Positions 42,780 through 52,555 are shown, counted from the first letter of the stretch. The stretch: 64,000 bases of DNA from an uncultured Candidatus Melainabacteria bacterium (GCA_934700335.1 CAKUXM010000003.1:1-64000), one strand, 5' to 3'. Translations and numbers: made by a program. The notes: generated by a model from the sequence alone, not told the origin.

Positions 42780-42867
42780 GGAAGAGTGCCAGAGCGGTTG
42801 ATCGGAGCGGTCTTGAAAACCGTCGTACGTGACGAGCGTACCGTGGGTTCGAATCCCACCTCTTCCT
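42780..42867 (+). tRNA. tRNA-Ser (anticodon UGA)
   Basis: Acceptor GGAAGAG / CTCTTCC, D-loop region with GCCAGAGCGGTTGATCGGA, anticodon loop CTTGAAA (anticodon TGA at its centre), a long class II variable arm (GTACG-TGACGAG-CGTAC) and T-arm GTGGG-TTCGAAT-CCCAC. The long arm with UGA anticodon identifies serine. The base after the acceptor stem is U, not the usual G73 of bacterial tRNA-Ser. CCA is not encoded; T-rich DNA and a terminator follow. Monocistronic, with its own promoter. Confidence 0.95.
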
Positions 42868-42873
42868 TTTTTT

Positions 42874-42897
42874 AGCCTCAAGCGAAAGCTTGAGGCT
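42874..42897 (+). terminator. terminator of the tRNA gene
   Basis: 10-bp stem AGCCTCAAGC / GCTTGAGGCT with GAAA loop, followed by TTTTTAG and preceded by T6. Confidence 0.9.
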
Positions 42898-42930
42898 TTT
42901 TTAGTTGTAATAACTAGATACATAAATTTG

Positions 42931-43051
42931 AAATGTCTGACACATAAAATTGAAATTTTCAATTTTATGTTATTTTATGGGAAGAAATTTCAAAACTAAA
43001 TGTCGAACATTGTGAAAATTTTCTTTTGTTTTCAGAATTAAATGTCCGACA
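42931..43051. repeat. three spaced copies of AAATGTCnGACA, possible insertion-sequence remnant
   Basis: AAATGTCTGACA (42931), AAATGTCGAACA (42998) and AAATGTCCGACA (43040), in one orientation. The first is followed by a 12-bp inverted repeat, CATAAAATTGAA...TTCAATTTTATG (42943-42969). Clustered short repeats beside an inverted repeat resemble the transposase-binding ends of some insertion sequences, but no transposase frame is present. Part of the 429-base gap 42868-43296. Confidence 0.4.
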
Positions 43052-43084
43052 TATAAGATTAAAATAATATAATATTTGGAGGAT

Positions 43085-43204
43085 ATGTGCTCAAGCGTAA
43101 CTAAACAAACAGGTTTTGATTACTCTGCAAAAATAAAACCTTCTTTGGTAAATGAGCCAAATGATTATACATATCCTTTTATTCAAAATAAAGACTTTAA
43201 ATGA
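43085..43204 (+). CDS. small open frame, doubtful
   Basis: A 39-codon frame starting MCSSVTKQTGFDYSAKIKPS, ending FIQNKDFK. GGAGG lies only two bases before the ATG, which is too near for efficient initiation. No domain recognised. It could be the remnant of a gene carried by the neighbouring repeat cluster. Confidence 0.25.
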   Translation: MCSSVTKQTGFDYSAKIKPSLVNEPNDYTYPFIQNKDFK

Positions 43205-43296
43205 GTAAAGGTTGCTTATAATCAAAAATGTTAATTTATATCAATAAATTAACATTTTTAAAATTTGTATGTAAGTTGTTAAAAGTTGACCATTAT

Positions 43297-45069
43297 TTAT
43301 GCGTAAAGTAAATTTCCTAACTGTAATCTCATTACGTCTTCAAAGATTAAATCTGGCGTTAATCTATATCTTTCATAAAGGTCTGTAACTTTTACTCTGT
43401 CTGTAAATTCTTTTTTACCGCCGTAATTCAATACTTTCATTTCTGAATCGCCGTAGTAGCTTGCAATTTTTTGACCAAAGCCACCGTCAAGAATACCGTC
43501 TTCTAATGTTATTACAACGTTGTGTTTATTTTTTAAGTCTTCTAACAATGCTTCATCAAGTCCTGTAATGAATTTAGGATTGATTAATGTTGGGTTAAAT
43601 CCTGCTTGTTTTAATCTATCATAAACTTTTTCTCCAAGACTAAAGAATGTTCCTAATCCTACAATTGCAATATCTGAACCGTTTTTTACAACTTTGTATT
43701 TATTTAATTCAGAATAATTTGTTTTATCAGCTTTTCCTGACACGACTGGTGCACCCAGAGGAACACGGATAAATACTGGGTGTTCAACTTGTTCAATTGA
43801 CCAATCTAGCATGCTTAAATATTCTTCTTTATTAGTTGGTGCTAGATAAACAATATTAGGAATATTGCTAATCATTGAAATATCAAATGTTCCCAAGTGT
43901 GTCATATCAATGCCAGACATGCCTCCGCAATGAACAATTACTGTTACAGGTGAATTGTTAAGAGCGATATCTTGAGAAATTTGGTCATAAGTTCTTTGAA
44001 CAAATGAACTTTGTACGGCAAAAATTGGTTTTGCACCATTTTTTGCTAAACCTGATGTGAAGCCCATAGCATGTTCTTCTGAGATTGCTACGTCGATATA
44101 AGCATCACCCATTTTTTGTCTAAAATCTTTTGTAAAACTTACTCCGCCTGGAGTTGCAGCTGTAATCGCAACAATTGATTTATCTTGTTCGTGTTTTTTT
44201 AAGATAAAATCAGTTGTTATGCTACCATAAGTTTCTGGTAAATTGTTTGGAATAATTGGAGTTTTTCCATTGATTCTACCTGATACTGTATTATGAAACA
44301 TTTCTTTGTTTTCTTCTGCTGGCGTATATCCATTACCTTTTAATGTATGAATATGAACAACAACAGGTTTGTTAGTATCTTTAACTTCTTTAAATAATGC
44401 GATTAATTCTTCAAGATTGTTACCATTTTCTAAGTAATGATATTCGTATCCGAATGTTTTGAAGAAATTGTTTTGGCATGTTCCATTAGATTCTCTTAAT
44501 TCTCTCAAGTTTTGGTATAAACCACCTTGGTTTTCAGAGATAGACATTTCATTATCGTTAACAACAATAATAAAATTACTGTTTAACATTGCGGCATTAT
44601 TCAAGCCTTCAAAAGCTTCTCCACCGCTCAATGAACCGTCTCCGATTAGAGCTATAACATTATATTTTTCACCATTAATATCACGAGCTTTTGCAACACC
44701 AGAAGCAAGGCTAAGTGATGTAGAAGTGTGTCCTAACACAAATGTGTCATGCTCTGATTCTGCAGGATTAAAAAATCCGGAAATATTTTTCATTATATCG
44801 CCTATAAATCCTGACTTACGACCTGTTAACATTTTGTGTGTATAACATTGGTGTGATACGTCAAAAATAAATTTATCAATTGGAGAATTAAACACGTAAT
44901 GTAGCGCAATTGTAGTTTCAACAATACCTAAATTTGGGCTACAGTGTCCTCCAATTTTGTGAACTCTATTTAATATACCATCTCTAATTTCTTGAGATAA
45001 TTCTTTCATCTCGTTTATTGATAGTTGTTTTAAGTCATATGGTGAATCAATCTTTTTCAATAATGTCAT
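43297..45069 (-). CDS. dxs: 1-deoxy-D-xylulose-5-phosphate synthase
   Basis: 590-aa thiamine-diphosphate enzyme joining pyruvate and glyceraldehyde-3-phosphate, first step of the MEP isoprenoid route. GGHCSPNLGIVETTIALHYV, FDVSHQCYTHKMLTGR, the ThDP motif GDGSLSGGEAFEGLNNAA with NDNEMSIS, VHIHTLKGNGYTPAE, catalytic Glu in SEEHAMGF. Shorter than the usual 620-640 aa and with divergent positions (GHCSPN for GHLGPNLG; HIHTLKGNGY for KGKGY), so a DXS-like subfamily is also possible. Start at 45069, preceded by GGAG; five upstream codons rejected. Confidence 0.85.
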   Translation of the reverse strand: MTLLKKIDSPYDLKQLSINEMKELSQEIRDGILNRVHKIGGHCSPNLGIVETTIALHYVFNSPIDKFIFDVSHQCYTHKMLTGRKSGFIGDIMKNISGFFNPAESEHDTFVLGHTSTSLSLASGVAKARDINGEKYNVIALIGDGSLSGGEAFEGLNNAAMLNSNFIIVVNDNEMSISENQGGLYQNLRELRESNGTCQNNFFKTFGYEYHYLENGNNLEELIALFKEVKDTNKPVVVHIHTLKGNGYTPAEENKEMFHNTVSGRINGKTPIIPNNLPETYGSITTDFILKKHEQDKSIVAITAATPGGVSFTKDFRQKMGDAYIDVAISEEHAMGFTSGLAKNGAKPIFAVQSSFVQRTYDQISQDIALNNSPVTVIVHCGGMSGIDMTHLGTFDISMISNIPNIVYLAPTNKEEYLSMLDWSIEQVEHPVFIRVPLGAPVVSGKADKTNYSELNKYKVVKNGSDIAIVGLGTFFSLGEKVYDRLKQAGFNPTLINPKFITGLDEALLEDLKNKHNVVITLEDGILDGGFGQKIASYYGDSEMKVLNYGGKKEFTDRVKVTDLYERYRLTPDLIFEDVMRLQLGNLLYA

Positions 45070-45490
45070 ATTAAAGTACTCCAATTTAAGAGAATTATAT
45101 CACAAAAAAAATAGTAGCAAATTAATATCAAATTTTTATAAAATTAATTAAAAAATTCTTAATAAATTATATATTTATAATGGGTTGTTTTGCTTGATAA
45201 ATAGTGTTTCTTAATATAAAATAATACCCATATAGGGAGTTAAGGATATTTAACAAAATTTGTTAAAATTTTTATTTTAATTTTATTCGTGGTGGAATTT
45301 TATAATATTTGTAAGCCACTATTTAATTTAGTTAAGGTTGCAAAAAAAAAATATTATTCAAATGTAAAAAATATTTAGAGTTTTGTAAAATTATCAGTTC
45401 AAAAAATTAATAATTAACGTTTTCTAGTTTAAAATAACAAATAATCAAATTTACTATTACTAGACTTACATTGAATTGGAAACCATAATT
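45070..45490. other. AT-rich intergenic region without visible gene
   Basis: 421 bases, almost only A and T runs, between the divergent dxs and autotransporter genes. It must hold both promoters, but no box pair stands out from the AT background. GGTGGAATTTTATAATATT (from ~45291) includes a TATAAT. I see no small open frame with a good ribosome site, and no stable hairpin. Confidence 0.5.
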
Positions 45491-48400
45491 ATGAAAAAGA
45501 ATAAAATATTTGGGATTATTGTAGCTATGTTGGCATTGGCTCCACTGCCAACATTTGCGGATAGCTCTTGGCAAGACTTAATTGATGCCTCTAAAAATGC
45601 CTCAGAAGGTTCTACAGTTAGCATTCTTACTGATATTACTGCTGATGGCACTTCAGCTGGCTTTTTGCAAAAACAATTAACAATTGATTTTAATGGAAAG
45701 GTTATTAATGGTATAACGTATTCTGACGACTCCCCAATAGTTTTTTCTGCTTCAGGCTCTTCTGAAACAAGACTTCAAATCATGAATGCTACATTTCAAG
45801 GTTTTGATACAGAAAATGGTATTGTAAAAGGTACAAATCCTTTGATAGAACTTACAGATGTATCATTCTTGAATAATAAGGGCGTAGCTATTAATAACGA
45901 AGGATATAATAAATTAATTATTAATGCAGAAAATAGTGATGTTGAATTCAAAAATACTACTGATTACGGTATCAAATCTAATAGTAGTATTTATTTGAAT
46001 GCGAATAGTGGCAAAACTATTACTCTTGATGATGCTATCAAAATTGATAATAATTTTGACGGTAATTTGATTATTAACAATACTTTAAAAGCCGGTAAAG
46101 ATTTAAATGGTACTGTTATTTTGAATAAAAACGTGGATTTTGCAAGTTCAAATGGAATGATTTATTTGGGCGCAAAATCAGCTTATAAAAATGGTACTTT
46201 GAAATTGGGTGTAGAACCTGCGAATTCAGATGATTTTAGATTATCTGTTGGTGGTGAAGCAACATTAGATATGCAAAATGATAATGTTGACAATCTAACT
46301 ATGCGTATATTTTCAGGTTCAGAAGATGCTCCATTACACTTAAAATTGGATTATAACGCACAAACAGGCAAAATGGACTTGATTACCGTAAGTGATAGTG
46401 CAGTAGGTGCAAGCACTCCAAGCATAATTGTTGATGCAATTAATATTCTTGTCGATGGAGATGCAACAGATACCGAATTCTTAAATGGCTTGGGTAGAAC
46501 TGTTATTAATGTTTCAACTGACGTTATTTCTGCTGTAAAAGATAATGTAACTTACCTTTTTAAACCAAAAACTGATATATCAGAAAGAGGTGCTTATAAA
46601 GTTTCAAAAGCAAGCAATATTACCAACTTGCCAAGATATATTCAAGACGAATACTCCTTGTTAGGTAATGATGTTGCAATTACAGAAGATATGACTTTAA
46701 CAGAGGATTTAGGCACTCTTACTGGAAATGGTAGAGATGTAACAATATACGGAAATGGTCATACTTTAGATTTAAACTTTAATAATGGTGTAAACGTAGC
46801 TAATGATCAAACATTAAGTTTCAATAATGTTACATTAAAAAATAGTTATACTCTTTTTGATAACGAAGGAACTATTAATCTTACTTCAGTTGTGTTAAAT
46901 AACACTTATGCAAATGGTGCTTCTTCATCATTTATTAATTTTTCTGGATATAATGATTTTATAGAAGGTGTTATTCGTTCTGATGGTAGAGTTCATTTAC
47001 AATCTGGAACAACAAATATTAGAGAAAATTTTATATTGATTACGAAATCAATCTTTTTAGGTAGTACTAATGGTACAAAATCTCCTATTGTTACACTAAA
47101 TAATCATGGATATATTAGAGTAGCAGATTCGTTTGCTTTTAATAATGCAAATATTAATAATTTCGGAACATTATCACTTAAATCCATAATTGGAAGTTCC
47201 TATAAACCTACAAAATTTGTTAACAATGGAACTATAAGCATTGATTCAGGTTCCAAATTTTATGTTCAACAAAATTCTGAATTTATAAATAATTTAGGTG
47301 CAATTCTTAATGGTGATATTAAGAATGCTGGTATAATTACAAATGAAGGAAAACTTAATAACGATGTTATAAATTTTAATAAGTATAGACACGATAGACC
47401 GCCTTATTACGGTAAATTAACATCAAATATTGATGATATTGCAGGTTTAATCTATCAACAAGGAGATAGCTCTGAGGACTCAATATTCAATGTTACAGGC
47501 GGAACAATTAATGATGCACAAAAAATAAAAAATTATGATGGCGAAAATGGTGGTATTGTAAATATTCTAGGTGCGGTAAAATCACAGGTTCGTCTTGATA
47601 ATTATAGAGGCAAAACTTATGTTAAAAATGGTGGTGAATTACAAATTGCAGGTTCAGAAACCTCAAAAATTTTCACTACTGGTGGTAATGTGAACTTTGA
47701 AAATGGTTCAACTTTAAACCTTAGAGAAAGCACAATACCTGCAGGACAAAAATTTTCTCCGGATAATTTAATTTTAGCTGAGAACGATACATTAAATCTA
47801 AAAATGAAAGACGGTCTTACTCTAAATGTTACTGATTCTTCGGCAAAAGGTAATTTCAGCCTAAAAGAATTAGAGATTAAAGACGGTACTTTACAAAGCT
47901 GGAAATTAATTAATGATGATAATAACATTGATATATACAAAAGAACTTCTTTAGACAGTGATTTAAAATTGATTAAGACTGCGTCTTCTGCAAGTGGTGT
48001 GAATTTTGTTACGTATGATAACTCAGTAGGTAACATTTCATACGGAACAAAAGACTTACAAGGTGCGCTAGATGAAGTTAAAAATGTAAATAAAGAAAAT
48101 GATTTTTTCTACGAAATGAGTGGCGAAGAATCTGCTATAATAGGTTATTTTACAAAAGGTCGATTTATTGTCAACGGTAATAATAACACTATTGTAAATT
48201 CTATTATAGGAATTGAGGATACAGGAACTCTTGTTTTAACTAATGCTAATTTAAATGATACTACAATTGAACCAAGCGTAAACGGTCAACTTGTTATCCG
48301 TAACAGTTCTGGAAACGCAATAAACCTTAATAATTCTCTTATTTTGAATAATTCAAATAATAGTAATAGTGGCATTAGATTTGAAGGCAATAGCGACATA

Positions 48401-49963
48401 AACTTTAATGGAGTATATAAGGGAATGCTTCCAAGTAATACGGTTGCTCTTGATTTAGAAAATGCCACTTTAACAAGAGGCGACAAAGACTTTCACGCAT
48501 TTTGGCTTTTGAATAGCGGTACATTAAAATATTATGATGATTCATATTTAGCAAATGGTGGACGAAACGCAATTACATTTAATGGTGGTAACTTAGACCT
48601 TAGAAACGGTGTTGCAAGCAACATTCCATTGTACGGTTTGGCTTTAAAATCAAACTCAAATATCTTTGTAGATGTTGATTTAGCAAACCAAACAATGGAT
48701 AACTTATCAGCGGAAAATTCGTCATACACAGGCGGTAAACTTAACGTTGCAGGCATGACACTTTTATCTGATGCAGTAAATGATTTTACTTCAATTAATT
48801 TCACAAATGATAACAATATAAAATCAAATGTTGCATACACAGGTGATGCTCAAGTTGCATATTCCCCTATTTATAGATACAACGTTACTTACAATGAAGA
48901 TAATGGAAATTTTGAATTCAAAAGAGGTAACGGCGGAGGCGGTGGAAACTCTAGTGGTGTGTTCAATCCTGCAGTACTTGCAGGTGCAGTTGGCGCACAA
49001 ATCGGTTCGTACCTAACTCAATTAAACACATACGAACAAGCTTTCTCAAATTACGATATGTTGATGTCTATGACAAGAAATGAAAGAACAGCAATGCAAT
49101 TTGCAAACAAATACGCATCAACACAAGGTTCGGGTGAAGGTGGAGTTATAACTTTTGACCCTAACCAACAAATCCCAGAACAAAATAAAGGTGCTTGGTT
49201 TAGACCTTATGCAACATTTGAAAGTATAAGCTTAAGTAATGGTCCAAGTGTTAGAAATATTGGCTACGGTTCATTATTCGGCGGAGACACTGGTCTTCTT
49301 GAATTAAGAAATGGCTGGAATGCTGTATATTCTGCTTATGCTGGATATAATGGTGCTAATCAAAACTATAATGGCGTAAGTGTAAATCAAAATGGTGGTA
49401 CACTTGGTGTTGGCGGAATTTGGTACAAAGGGAACTTCTTTACAGGTTTAACAGCAAACGTTGGCGCTAGCGTTGCAGAAGCTCATACTATGTATGGTCG
49501 TGAAGATTTCACAATGCTTGCAACTGGTATTGCTTCAAAGACTGGTTATAACTTTGAACTTGCAGACGGCAAATTTATTATTCAACCAAGTTATTTAATG
49601 TCATATACATTTGTAAATACGTTTGATTATAGAAACGCTGCGGGTGTTAACATAAATTCAGACCCACTACATGCAATTCAAATTGCCCCAGGTCTTAAAT
49701 TCATCGGTAACTTGAAAAATGGTTGGCAACCTTATGTAGGTTTGCAAATGGTTTGGAACATTCTTGACCAAGCAAGATTTAAGGCTAATAACGTAAGTTT
49801 ACCTGATATGAGCGTTGACCCATATTTCCAATATGGCTTAGGTCTACAAAAACGTGTTGGTGATAGATTTACCGGCTTTGGTCAAGCTATGATTAGAAAC
49901 GGCGGAAGAAATGGTATCGCTTTAAGCTTTGGTTTCCGTTGGGCTTTAGGCAAAAAATCATAA
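45491..49963 (+). CDS. type V autotransporter adhesin-like protein
   Basis: 1490 aa. Signal peptide MKKNKIFGIIVAMLALAP with cleavage after TFA. The passenger (about 25-1160) is Asn/Asp/Thr-rich beta-helix sequence: repeated short strands such as ITNEGKLNNDVINF, LVLTNANLNDTTIEPSVNGQ, with turns at N/G/D. A Gly-rich hinge (KRGNGGGGGNSSG) and a helix pair lead to a 12-strand C-terminal barrel (about 1230-1490). The barrel begins NKGAWFRPYATFE, contains NGWNAVYSAYAGYNG and ends ALSFGFRWALGKKS, with the aromatic C-terminal pattern recognised by the BAM complex. It acts at the outer surface, probably in adhesion. This is direct evidence of a diderm cell. Start at 45491; the ribosome site is weak (GGAAACC). 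Confidence 0.9.
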   Translation: MKKNKIFGIIVAMLALAPLPTFADSSWQDLIDASKNASEGSTVSILTDITADGTSAGFLQKQLTIDFNGKVINGITYSDDSPIVFSASGSSETRLQIMNATFQGFDTENGIVKGTNPLIELTDVSFLNNKGVAINNEGYNKLIINAENSDVEFKNTTDYGIKSNSSIYLNANSGKTITLDDAIKIDNNFDGNLIINNTLKAGKDLNGTVILNKNVDFASSNGMIYLGAKSAYKNGTLKLGVEPANSDDFRLSVGGEATLDMQNDNVDNLTMRIFSGSEDAPLHLKLDYNAQTGKMDLITVSDSAVGASTPSIIVDAINILVDGDATDTEFLNGLGRTVINVSTDVISAVKDNVTYLFKPKTDISERGAYKVSKASNITNLPRYIQDEYSLLGNDVAITEDMTLTEDLGTLTGNGRDVTIYGNGHTLDLNFNNGVNVANDQTLSFNNVTLKNSYTLFDNEGTINLTSVVLNNTYANGASSSFINFSGYNDFIEGVIRSDGRVHLQSGTTNIRENFILITKSIFLGSTNGTKSPIVTLNNHGYIRVADSFAFNNANINNFGTLSLKSIIGSSYKPTKFVNNGTISIDSGSKFYVQQNSEFINNLGAILNGDIKNAGIITNEGKLNNDVINFNKYRHDRPPYYGKLTSNIDDIAGLIYQQGDSSEDSIFNVTGGTINDAQKIKNYDGENGGIVNILGAVKSQVRLDNYRGKTYVKNGGELQIAGSETSKIFTTGGNVNFENGSTLNLRESTIPAGQKFSPDNLILAENDTLNLKMKDGLTLNVTDSSAKGNFSLKELEIKDGTLQSWKLINDDNNIDIYKRTSLDSDLKLIKTASSASGVNFVTYDNSVGNISYGTKDLQGALDEVKNVNKENDFFYEMSGEESAIIGYFTKGRFIVNGNNNTIVNSIIGIEDTGTLVLTNANLNDTTIEPSVNGQLVIRNSSGNAINLNNSLILNNSNNSNSGIRFEGNSDINFNGVYKGMLPSNTVALDLENATLTRGDKDFHAFWLLNSGTLKYYDDSYLANGGRNAITFNGGNLDLRNGVASNIPLYGLALKSNSNIFVDVDLANQTMDNLSAENSSYTGGKLNVAGMTLLSDAVNDFTSINFTNDNNIKSNVAYTGDAQVAYSPIYRYNVTYNEDNGNFEFKRGNGGGGGNSSGVFNPAVLAGAVGAQIGSYLTQLNTYEQAFSNYDMLMSMTRNERTAMQFANKYASTQGSGEGGVITFDPNQQIPEQNKGAWFRPYATFESISLSNGPSVRNIGYGSLFGGDTGLLELRNGWNAVYSAYAGYNGANQNYNGVSVNQNGGTLGVGGIWYKGNFFTGLTANVGASVAEAHTMYGREDFTMLATGIASKTGYNFELADGKFIIQPSYLMSYTFVNTFDYRNAAGVNINSDPLHAIQIAPGLKFIGNLKNGWQPYVGLQMVWNILDQARFKANNVSLPDMSVDPYFQYGLGLQKRVGDRFTGFGQAMIRNGGRNGIALSFGFRWALGKKS

Positions 49964-50007
49964 CATGCTTTGAAAATTTATGTTATTATTACATTAGGAG
50001 GTATTCT

Positions 50008-50790
50008 ATGAGTTATTGGACAGATCTAAGTATTGAATATGCAAATCAACGTAATTATTTAGATGAGCTATTTAGAGTATATCCTACAATTCCAGATGGA
50101 ATAAGATGTATTAATGAAGATTGTTGGACTGCTGTCGAAGATAACTTTCACCGAAGAGATAATGTCGAGCTTGTAAAATCTCTTTTGAAATGTGAACTGT
50201 TTCCAATAAAAGATTCCTATGTTGCATACTTAAAAAGAGATAATACATCAATTGAAAGAAATCCACAAACAATAAATAGATTGGCTGGAAGACTTTATGA
50301 AATGGGCTTGGATAAAATATATAAGAAGTGTACAGAACCTAAAGAAACGAATAGACAAATTGGTCCTTTATTTAAACGTTGGATAAATTCTGGCGCTTTA
50401 GGTGTAGTTCCAGTTGATTTAGAGGCTTTTGTAGCAAATTCAGAAAATGCCATTTTATCTGCATCAGATACAGAAATGGCTCATTGGTGTGCTGAAAATT
50501 TAAACTATACCAGAGATAAAGGTCTTGATTTTGTTGCTCGTTTTAACGGAAAGTATGTAATTGGAGAAGCAAAATTTTTAACTGATTTTGGGGGACATCA
50601 AAATGCTCAGTTTGATGATGCAATTTCAACAATAGAAACCCAAAATGTTAATGCTACAAAAATTGCAATTTTAGACGGTGTTGTCTATATTGAAGGCTCA
50701 AATAAAATGCATACTCAATTGTTAGAAAAAGCTGAAGAATATAATATTTTAAGTGCCTTGCTCTTGCGAGAATTTTTATATAGTTTGTAG
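50008..50790 (+). CDS. type II restriction endonuclease, PD-(D/E)xK type
   Basis: 260 aa. LDFVARFNGKYVIGEAKF near the C-terminal third gives Asp174 and the E187-A-K189 pair, the D...ExK metal site of PD-(D/E)xK nucleases. It is followed by the acidic FDDAISTIE. The next gene, six bases on, is a DNA methyltransferase, so the two form a restriction-modification pair. The specificity cannot be read; similarity in outline to Tsp45I/MjaII-type enzymes is only an impression. Start at 50008 behind AGGAGG; the frame extends 23 codons upstream into the autotransporter's end. No IS or integrase adjoins it. Confidence 0.8.
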   Translation: MSYWTDLSIEYANQRNYLDELFRVYPTIPDGIRCINEDCWTAVEDNFHRRDNVELVKSLLKCELFPIKDSYVAYLKRDNTSIERNPQTINRLAGRLYEMGLDKIYKKCTEPKETNRQIGPLFKRWINSGALGVVPVDLEAFVANSENAILSASDTEMAHWCAENLNYTRDKGLDFVARFNGKYVIGEAKFLTDFGGHQNAQFDDAISTIETQNVNATKIAILDGVVYIEGSNKMHTQLLEKAEEYNILSALLLREFLYSL

Positions 50791-50796
50791 GTAAAG

Positions 50797-51924
50797 ATGT
50801 TTTTAGATTATAAAAATAAAAAAACTGAAAAAGAAATAATAGAAAATGTAGAAATTGTAGACTTTGATAAAAGTTTTAAGGTTGGTGAAAATTATCTTAT
50901 TAAAGGTGATAATTTACCTATTCTTAAAACTTTAGTAAAAAAATATAAGTTAAAAGTTGATTTGATATATATAGACCCTCCTTTTTCTACAAATAATGTT
51001 TTTAAAATTGGTGATAAAAGAGCAAATACTATAAGTTCTAAAACAGATGATAAAATCGCATATAGTGATAATTTAAAAGGTCCTGAATTCTTAGAATTCT
51101 TAAGAGAACGTTTGATTTTTGCAAGAGAAATACTTTCCGAAGAAGGTTCTATTTATTTACATATAGATTATAAAATAGGTCATTATGTAAAAATTTTAAT
51201 GGATGAAATTTTTGGTATTGAAAATTTTAGAAATGACATAACTAGAATCAAATGCAATCCTAAAAATTTTGCAAGAAATGCATATGGAAATATTAAAGAT
51301 TTAATTTTATTTTATTCAAAATCAAAAACTCCAATATGGAATAATCCAAAGGTACCTTATTCCATAGATGACATAGAAAAATTATTTTCAAAGATTGATA
51401 AAAATGGAAGACACTATACAACCATACCTTTGCATGCTCCTGGAGAAACAAAGAATGGTGAAACTTCAAGAGAGTTTAAAGGTATAAAACCTCCAATTGG
51501 TCGTCATTGGCGTTGCTCACCTTCTGAGCTTGAAGAATTAGATAAAGCTGGTTTAATAGAGTGGTCAAAGAATGGTGTTCCTAGAAAAATAATATATGCA
51601 GATGAAAAAGATGGAAAAAAAATGCAAGATATTTGGGAATATAAAGATCCTCAATATCCAGTTTATCCTACTGAAAAAAATATTGATTTATTGAAAAGTA
51701 TTATTAGTGCTTCTTCAAATGAAGAAAGTTATATTCTGGACTTTTTTTGTGGTTCAGGAACTGCTTTACTGGCGGCTAATCAATTAAATAGAAAATGGAT
51801 AGGTATTGATTCCTCTGATTCAGCAATACAGGTTTCTCAAAAGAAATTGCTAAACGATTCAAATGTTTTTACTAGTAAATTTATAGTTTTAAATATAAAG
51901 AGTAAAAATATTTCTGTAATTTGA
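50797..51924 (+). CDS. DNA adenine-specific methyltransferase of the restriction-modification pair
   Basis: 375 aa. Motif IV DPPF at residues 60-63 (LIYIDPPFSTNN) precedes motif I FFCGSGTALLAANQLNRKW (residues ~317). This order marks a class beta amino-methyltransferase; DPPF favours N6-adenine. The middle (about 140-270) with PIGRHWRCSPSELEELDKAG and VPRKIIYADEKDG is the target-recognition part, resembling type III mod-like and solitary N6-methylases. It protects the recognition site of the upstream endonuclease. Distinctly AT-rich third positions (GAAAATTTT runs), but the whole window is so. Confidence 0.9.
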   Translation: MFLDYKNKKTEKEIIENVEIVDFDKSFKVGENYLIKGDNLPILKTLVKKYKLKVDLIYIDPPFSTNNVFKIGDKRANTISSKTDDKIAYSDNLKGPEFLEFLRERLIFAREILSEEGSIYLHIDYKIGHYVKILMDEIFGIENFRNDITRIKCNPKNFARNAYGNIKDLILFYSKSKTPIWNNPKVPYSIDDIEKLFSKIDKNGRHYTTIPLHAPGETKNGETSREFKGIKPPIGRHWRCSPSELEELDKAGLIEWSKNGVPRKIIYADEKDGKKMQDIWEYKDPQYPVYPTEKNIDLLKSIISASSNEESYILDFFCGSGTALLAANQLNRKWIGIDSSDSAIQVSQKKLLNDSNVFTSKFIVLNIKSKNISVI

Positions 51925-51961
51925 TTATTAAGTTTTAAATAATTTTGTTATAGGTAAAATT

Positions 51962-52519
51962 ATGACTGAAAAAGAAAAAATGTTACAAGGTTTATTATAT
52001 TACGCAGATAAAGATGAAACACTTAAAAATGAGCGTTTTGAGTGCAAAAAGCTTTGTCATAAATATAACCAACTTTCTCCAGAAAAAATGGAAGAAAGAA
52101 AAATTTTAATAAAACAAATTTTAGGTTCAACAAAAGAAAATTTCTTGATTGAACAATCATTTATTTGTGATTATGGTTATAACATAGAAATCGGTGAAAA
52201 TTTTTATTCAAATCATAATTTAACAATATTAGATTGCAATAAAGTAACTTTTGGCGACAATGTTTTCATAGGTCCAAATTGCGCATTCTACACTGCTATT
52301 CACCCTCTTGATGCAAAAACAAGAAACGAAGGTTTAGAATCTGCAAAATCTATAAAAGTTGGTAACAATGTTTGGTTTGGTGGAAATGTTGTTGTTCTAC
52401 CTGACGTAACAATTGGTGATAATTCTGTTATAGGTGCGGGAAGCGTTGTAACAAAAGATATTCCACCAAATTCTCTTGCTGTCGGAAATCCTTGTAAAGT
52501 TATTAGAATAATTGAATAA
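51962..52519 (+). CDS. maltose/galactoside O-acetyltransferase family protein
   Basis: 185-aa left-handed beta-helix (hexapeptide repeat) acetyltransferase: N-terminal Mac domain (EKEKMLQGLLYYADKDETL), then the helix with YNIEIGENFYSNHNLTILDC, VFIGPNCAFYTAIHPLDAKT with the catalytic His, and the signature NVWFGGNVVVLPDVTIGDNS. It transfers acetyl from acetyl-CoA to sugars (maltose, glucose or galactosides); the physiological substrate is uncertain. Starts ~37 bases after the methyltransferase, behind a weak ribosome site (TAGGTAAAAT). Not functionally linked to the restriction genes. Confidence 0.9.
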   Translation: MTEKEKMLQGLLYYADKDETLKNERFECKKLCHKYNQLSPEKMEERKILIKQILGSTKENFLIEQSFICDYGYNIEIGENFYSNHNLTILDCNKVTFGDNVFIGPNCAFYTAIHPLDAKTRNEGLESAKSIKVGNNVWFGGNVVVLPDVTIGDNSVIGAGSVVTKDIPPNSLAVGNPCKVIRIIE

Positions 52520-52555
52520 ATTTGAGTTATAATTTTCTTTGAAAGTTGGTGAATT

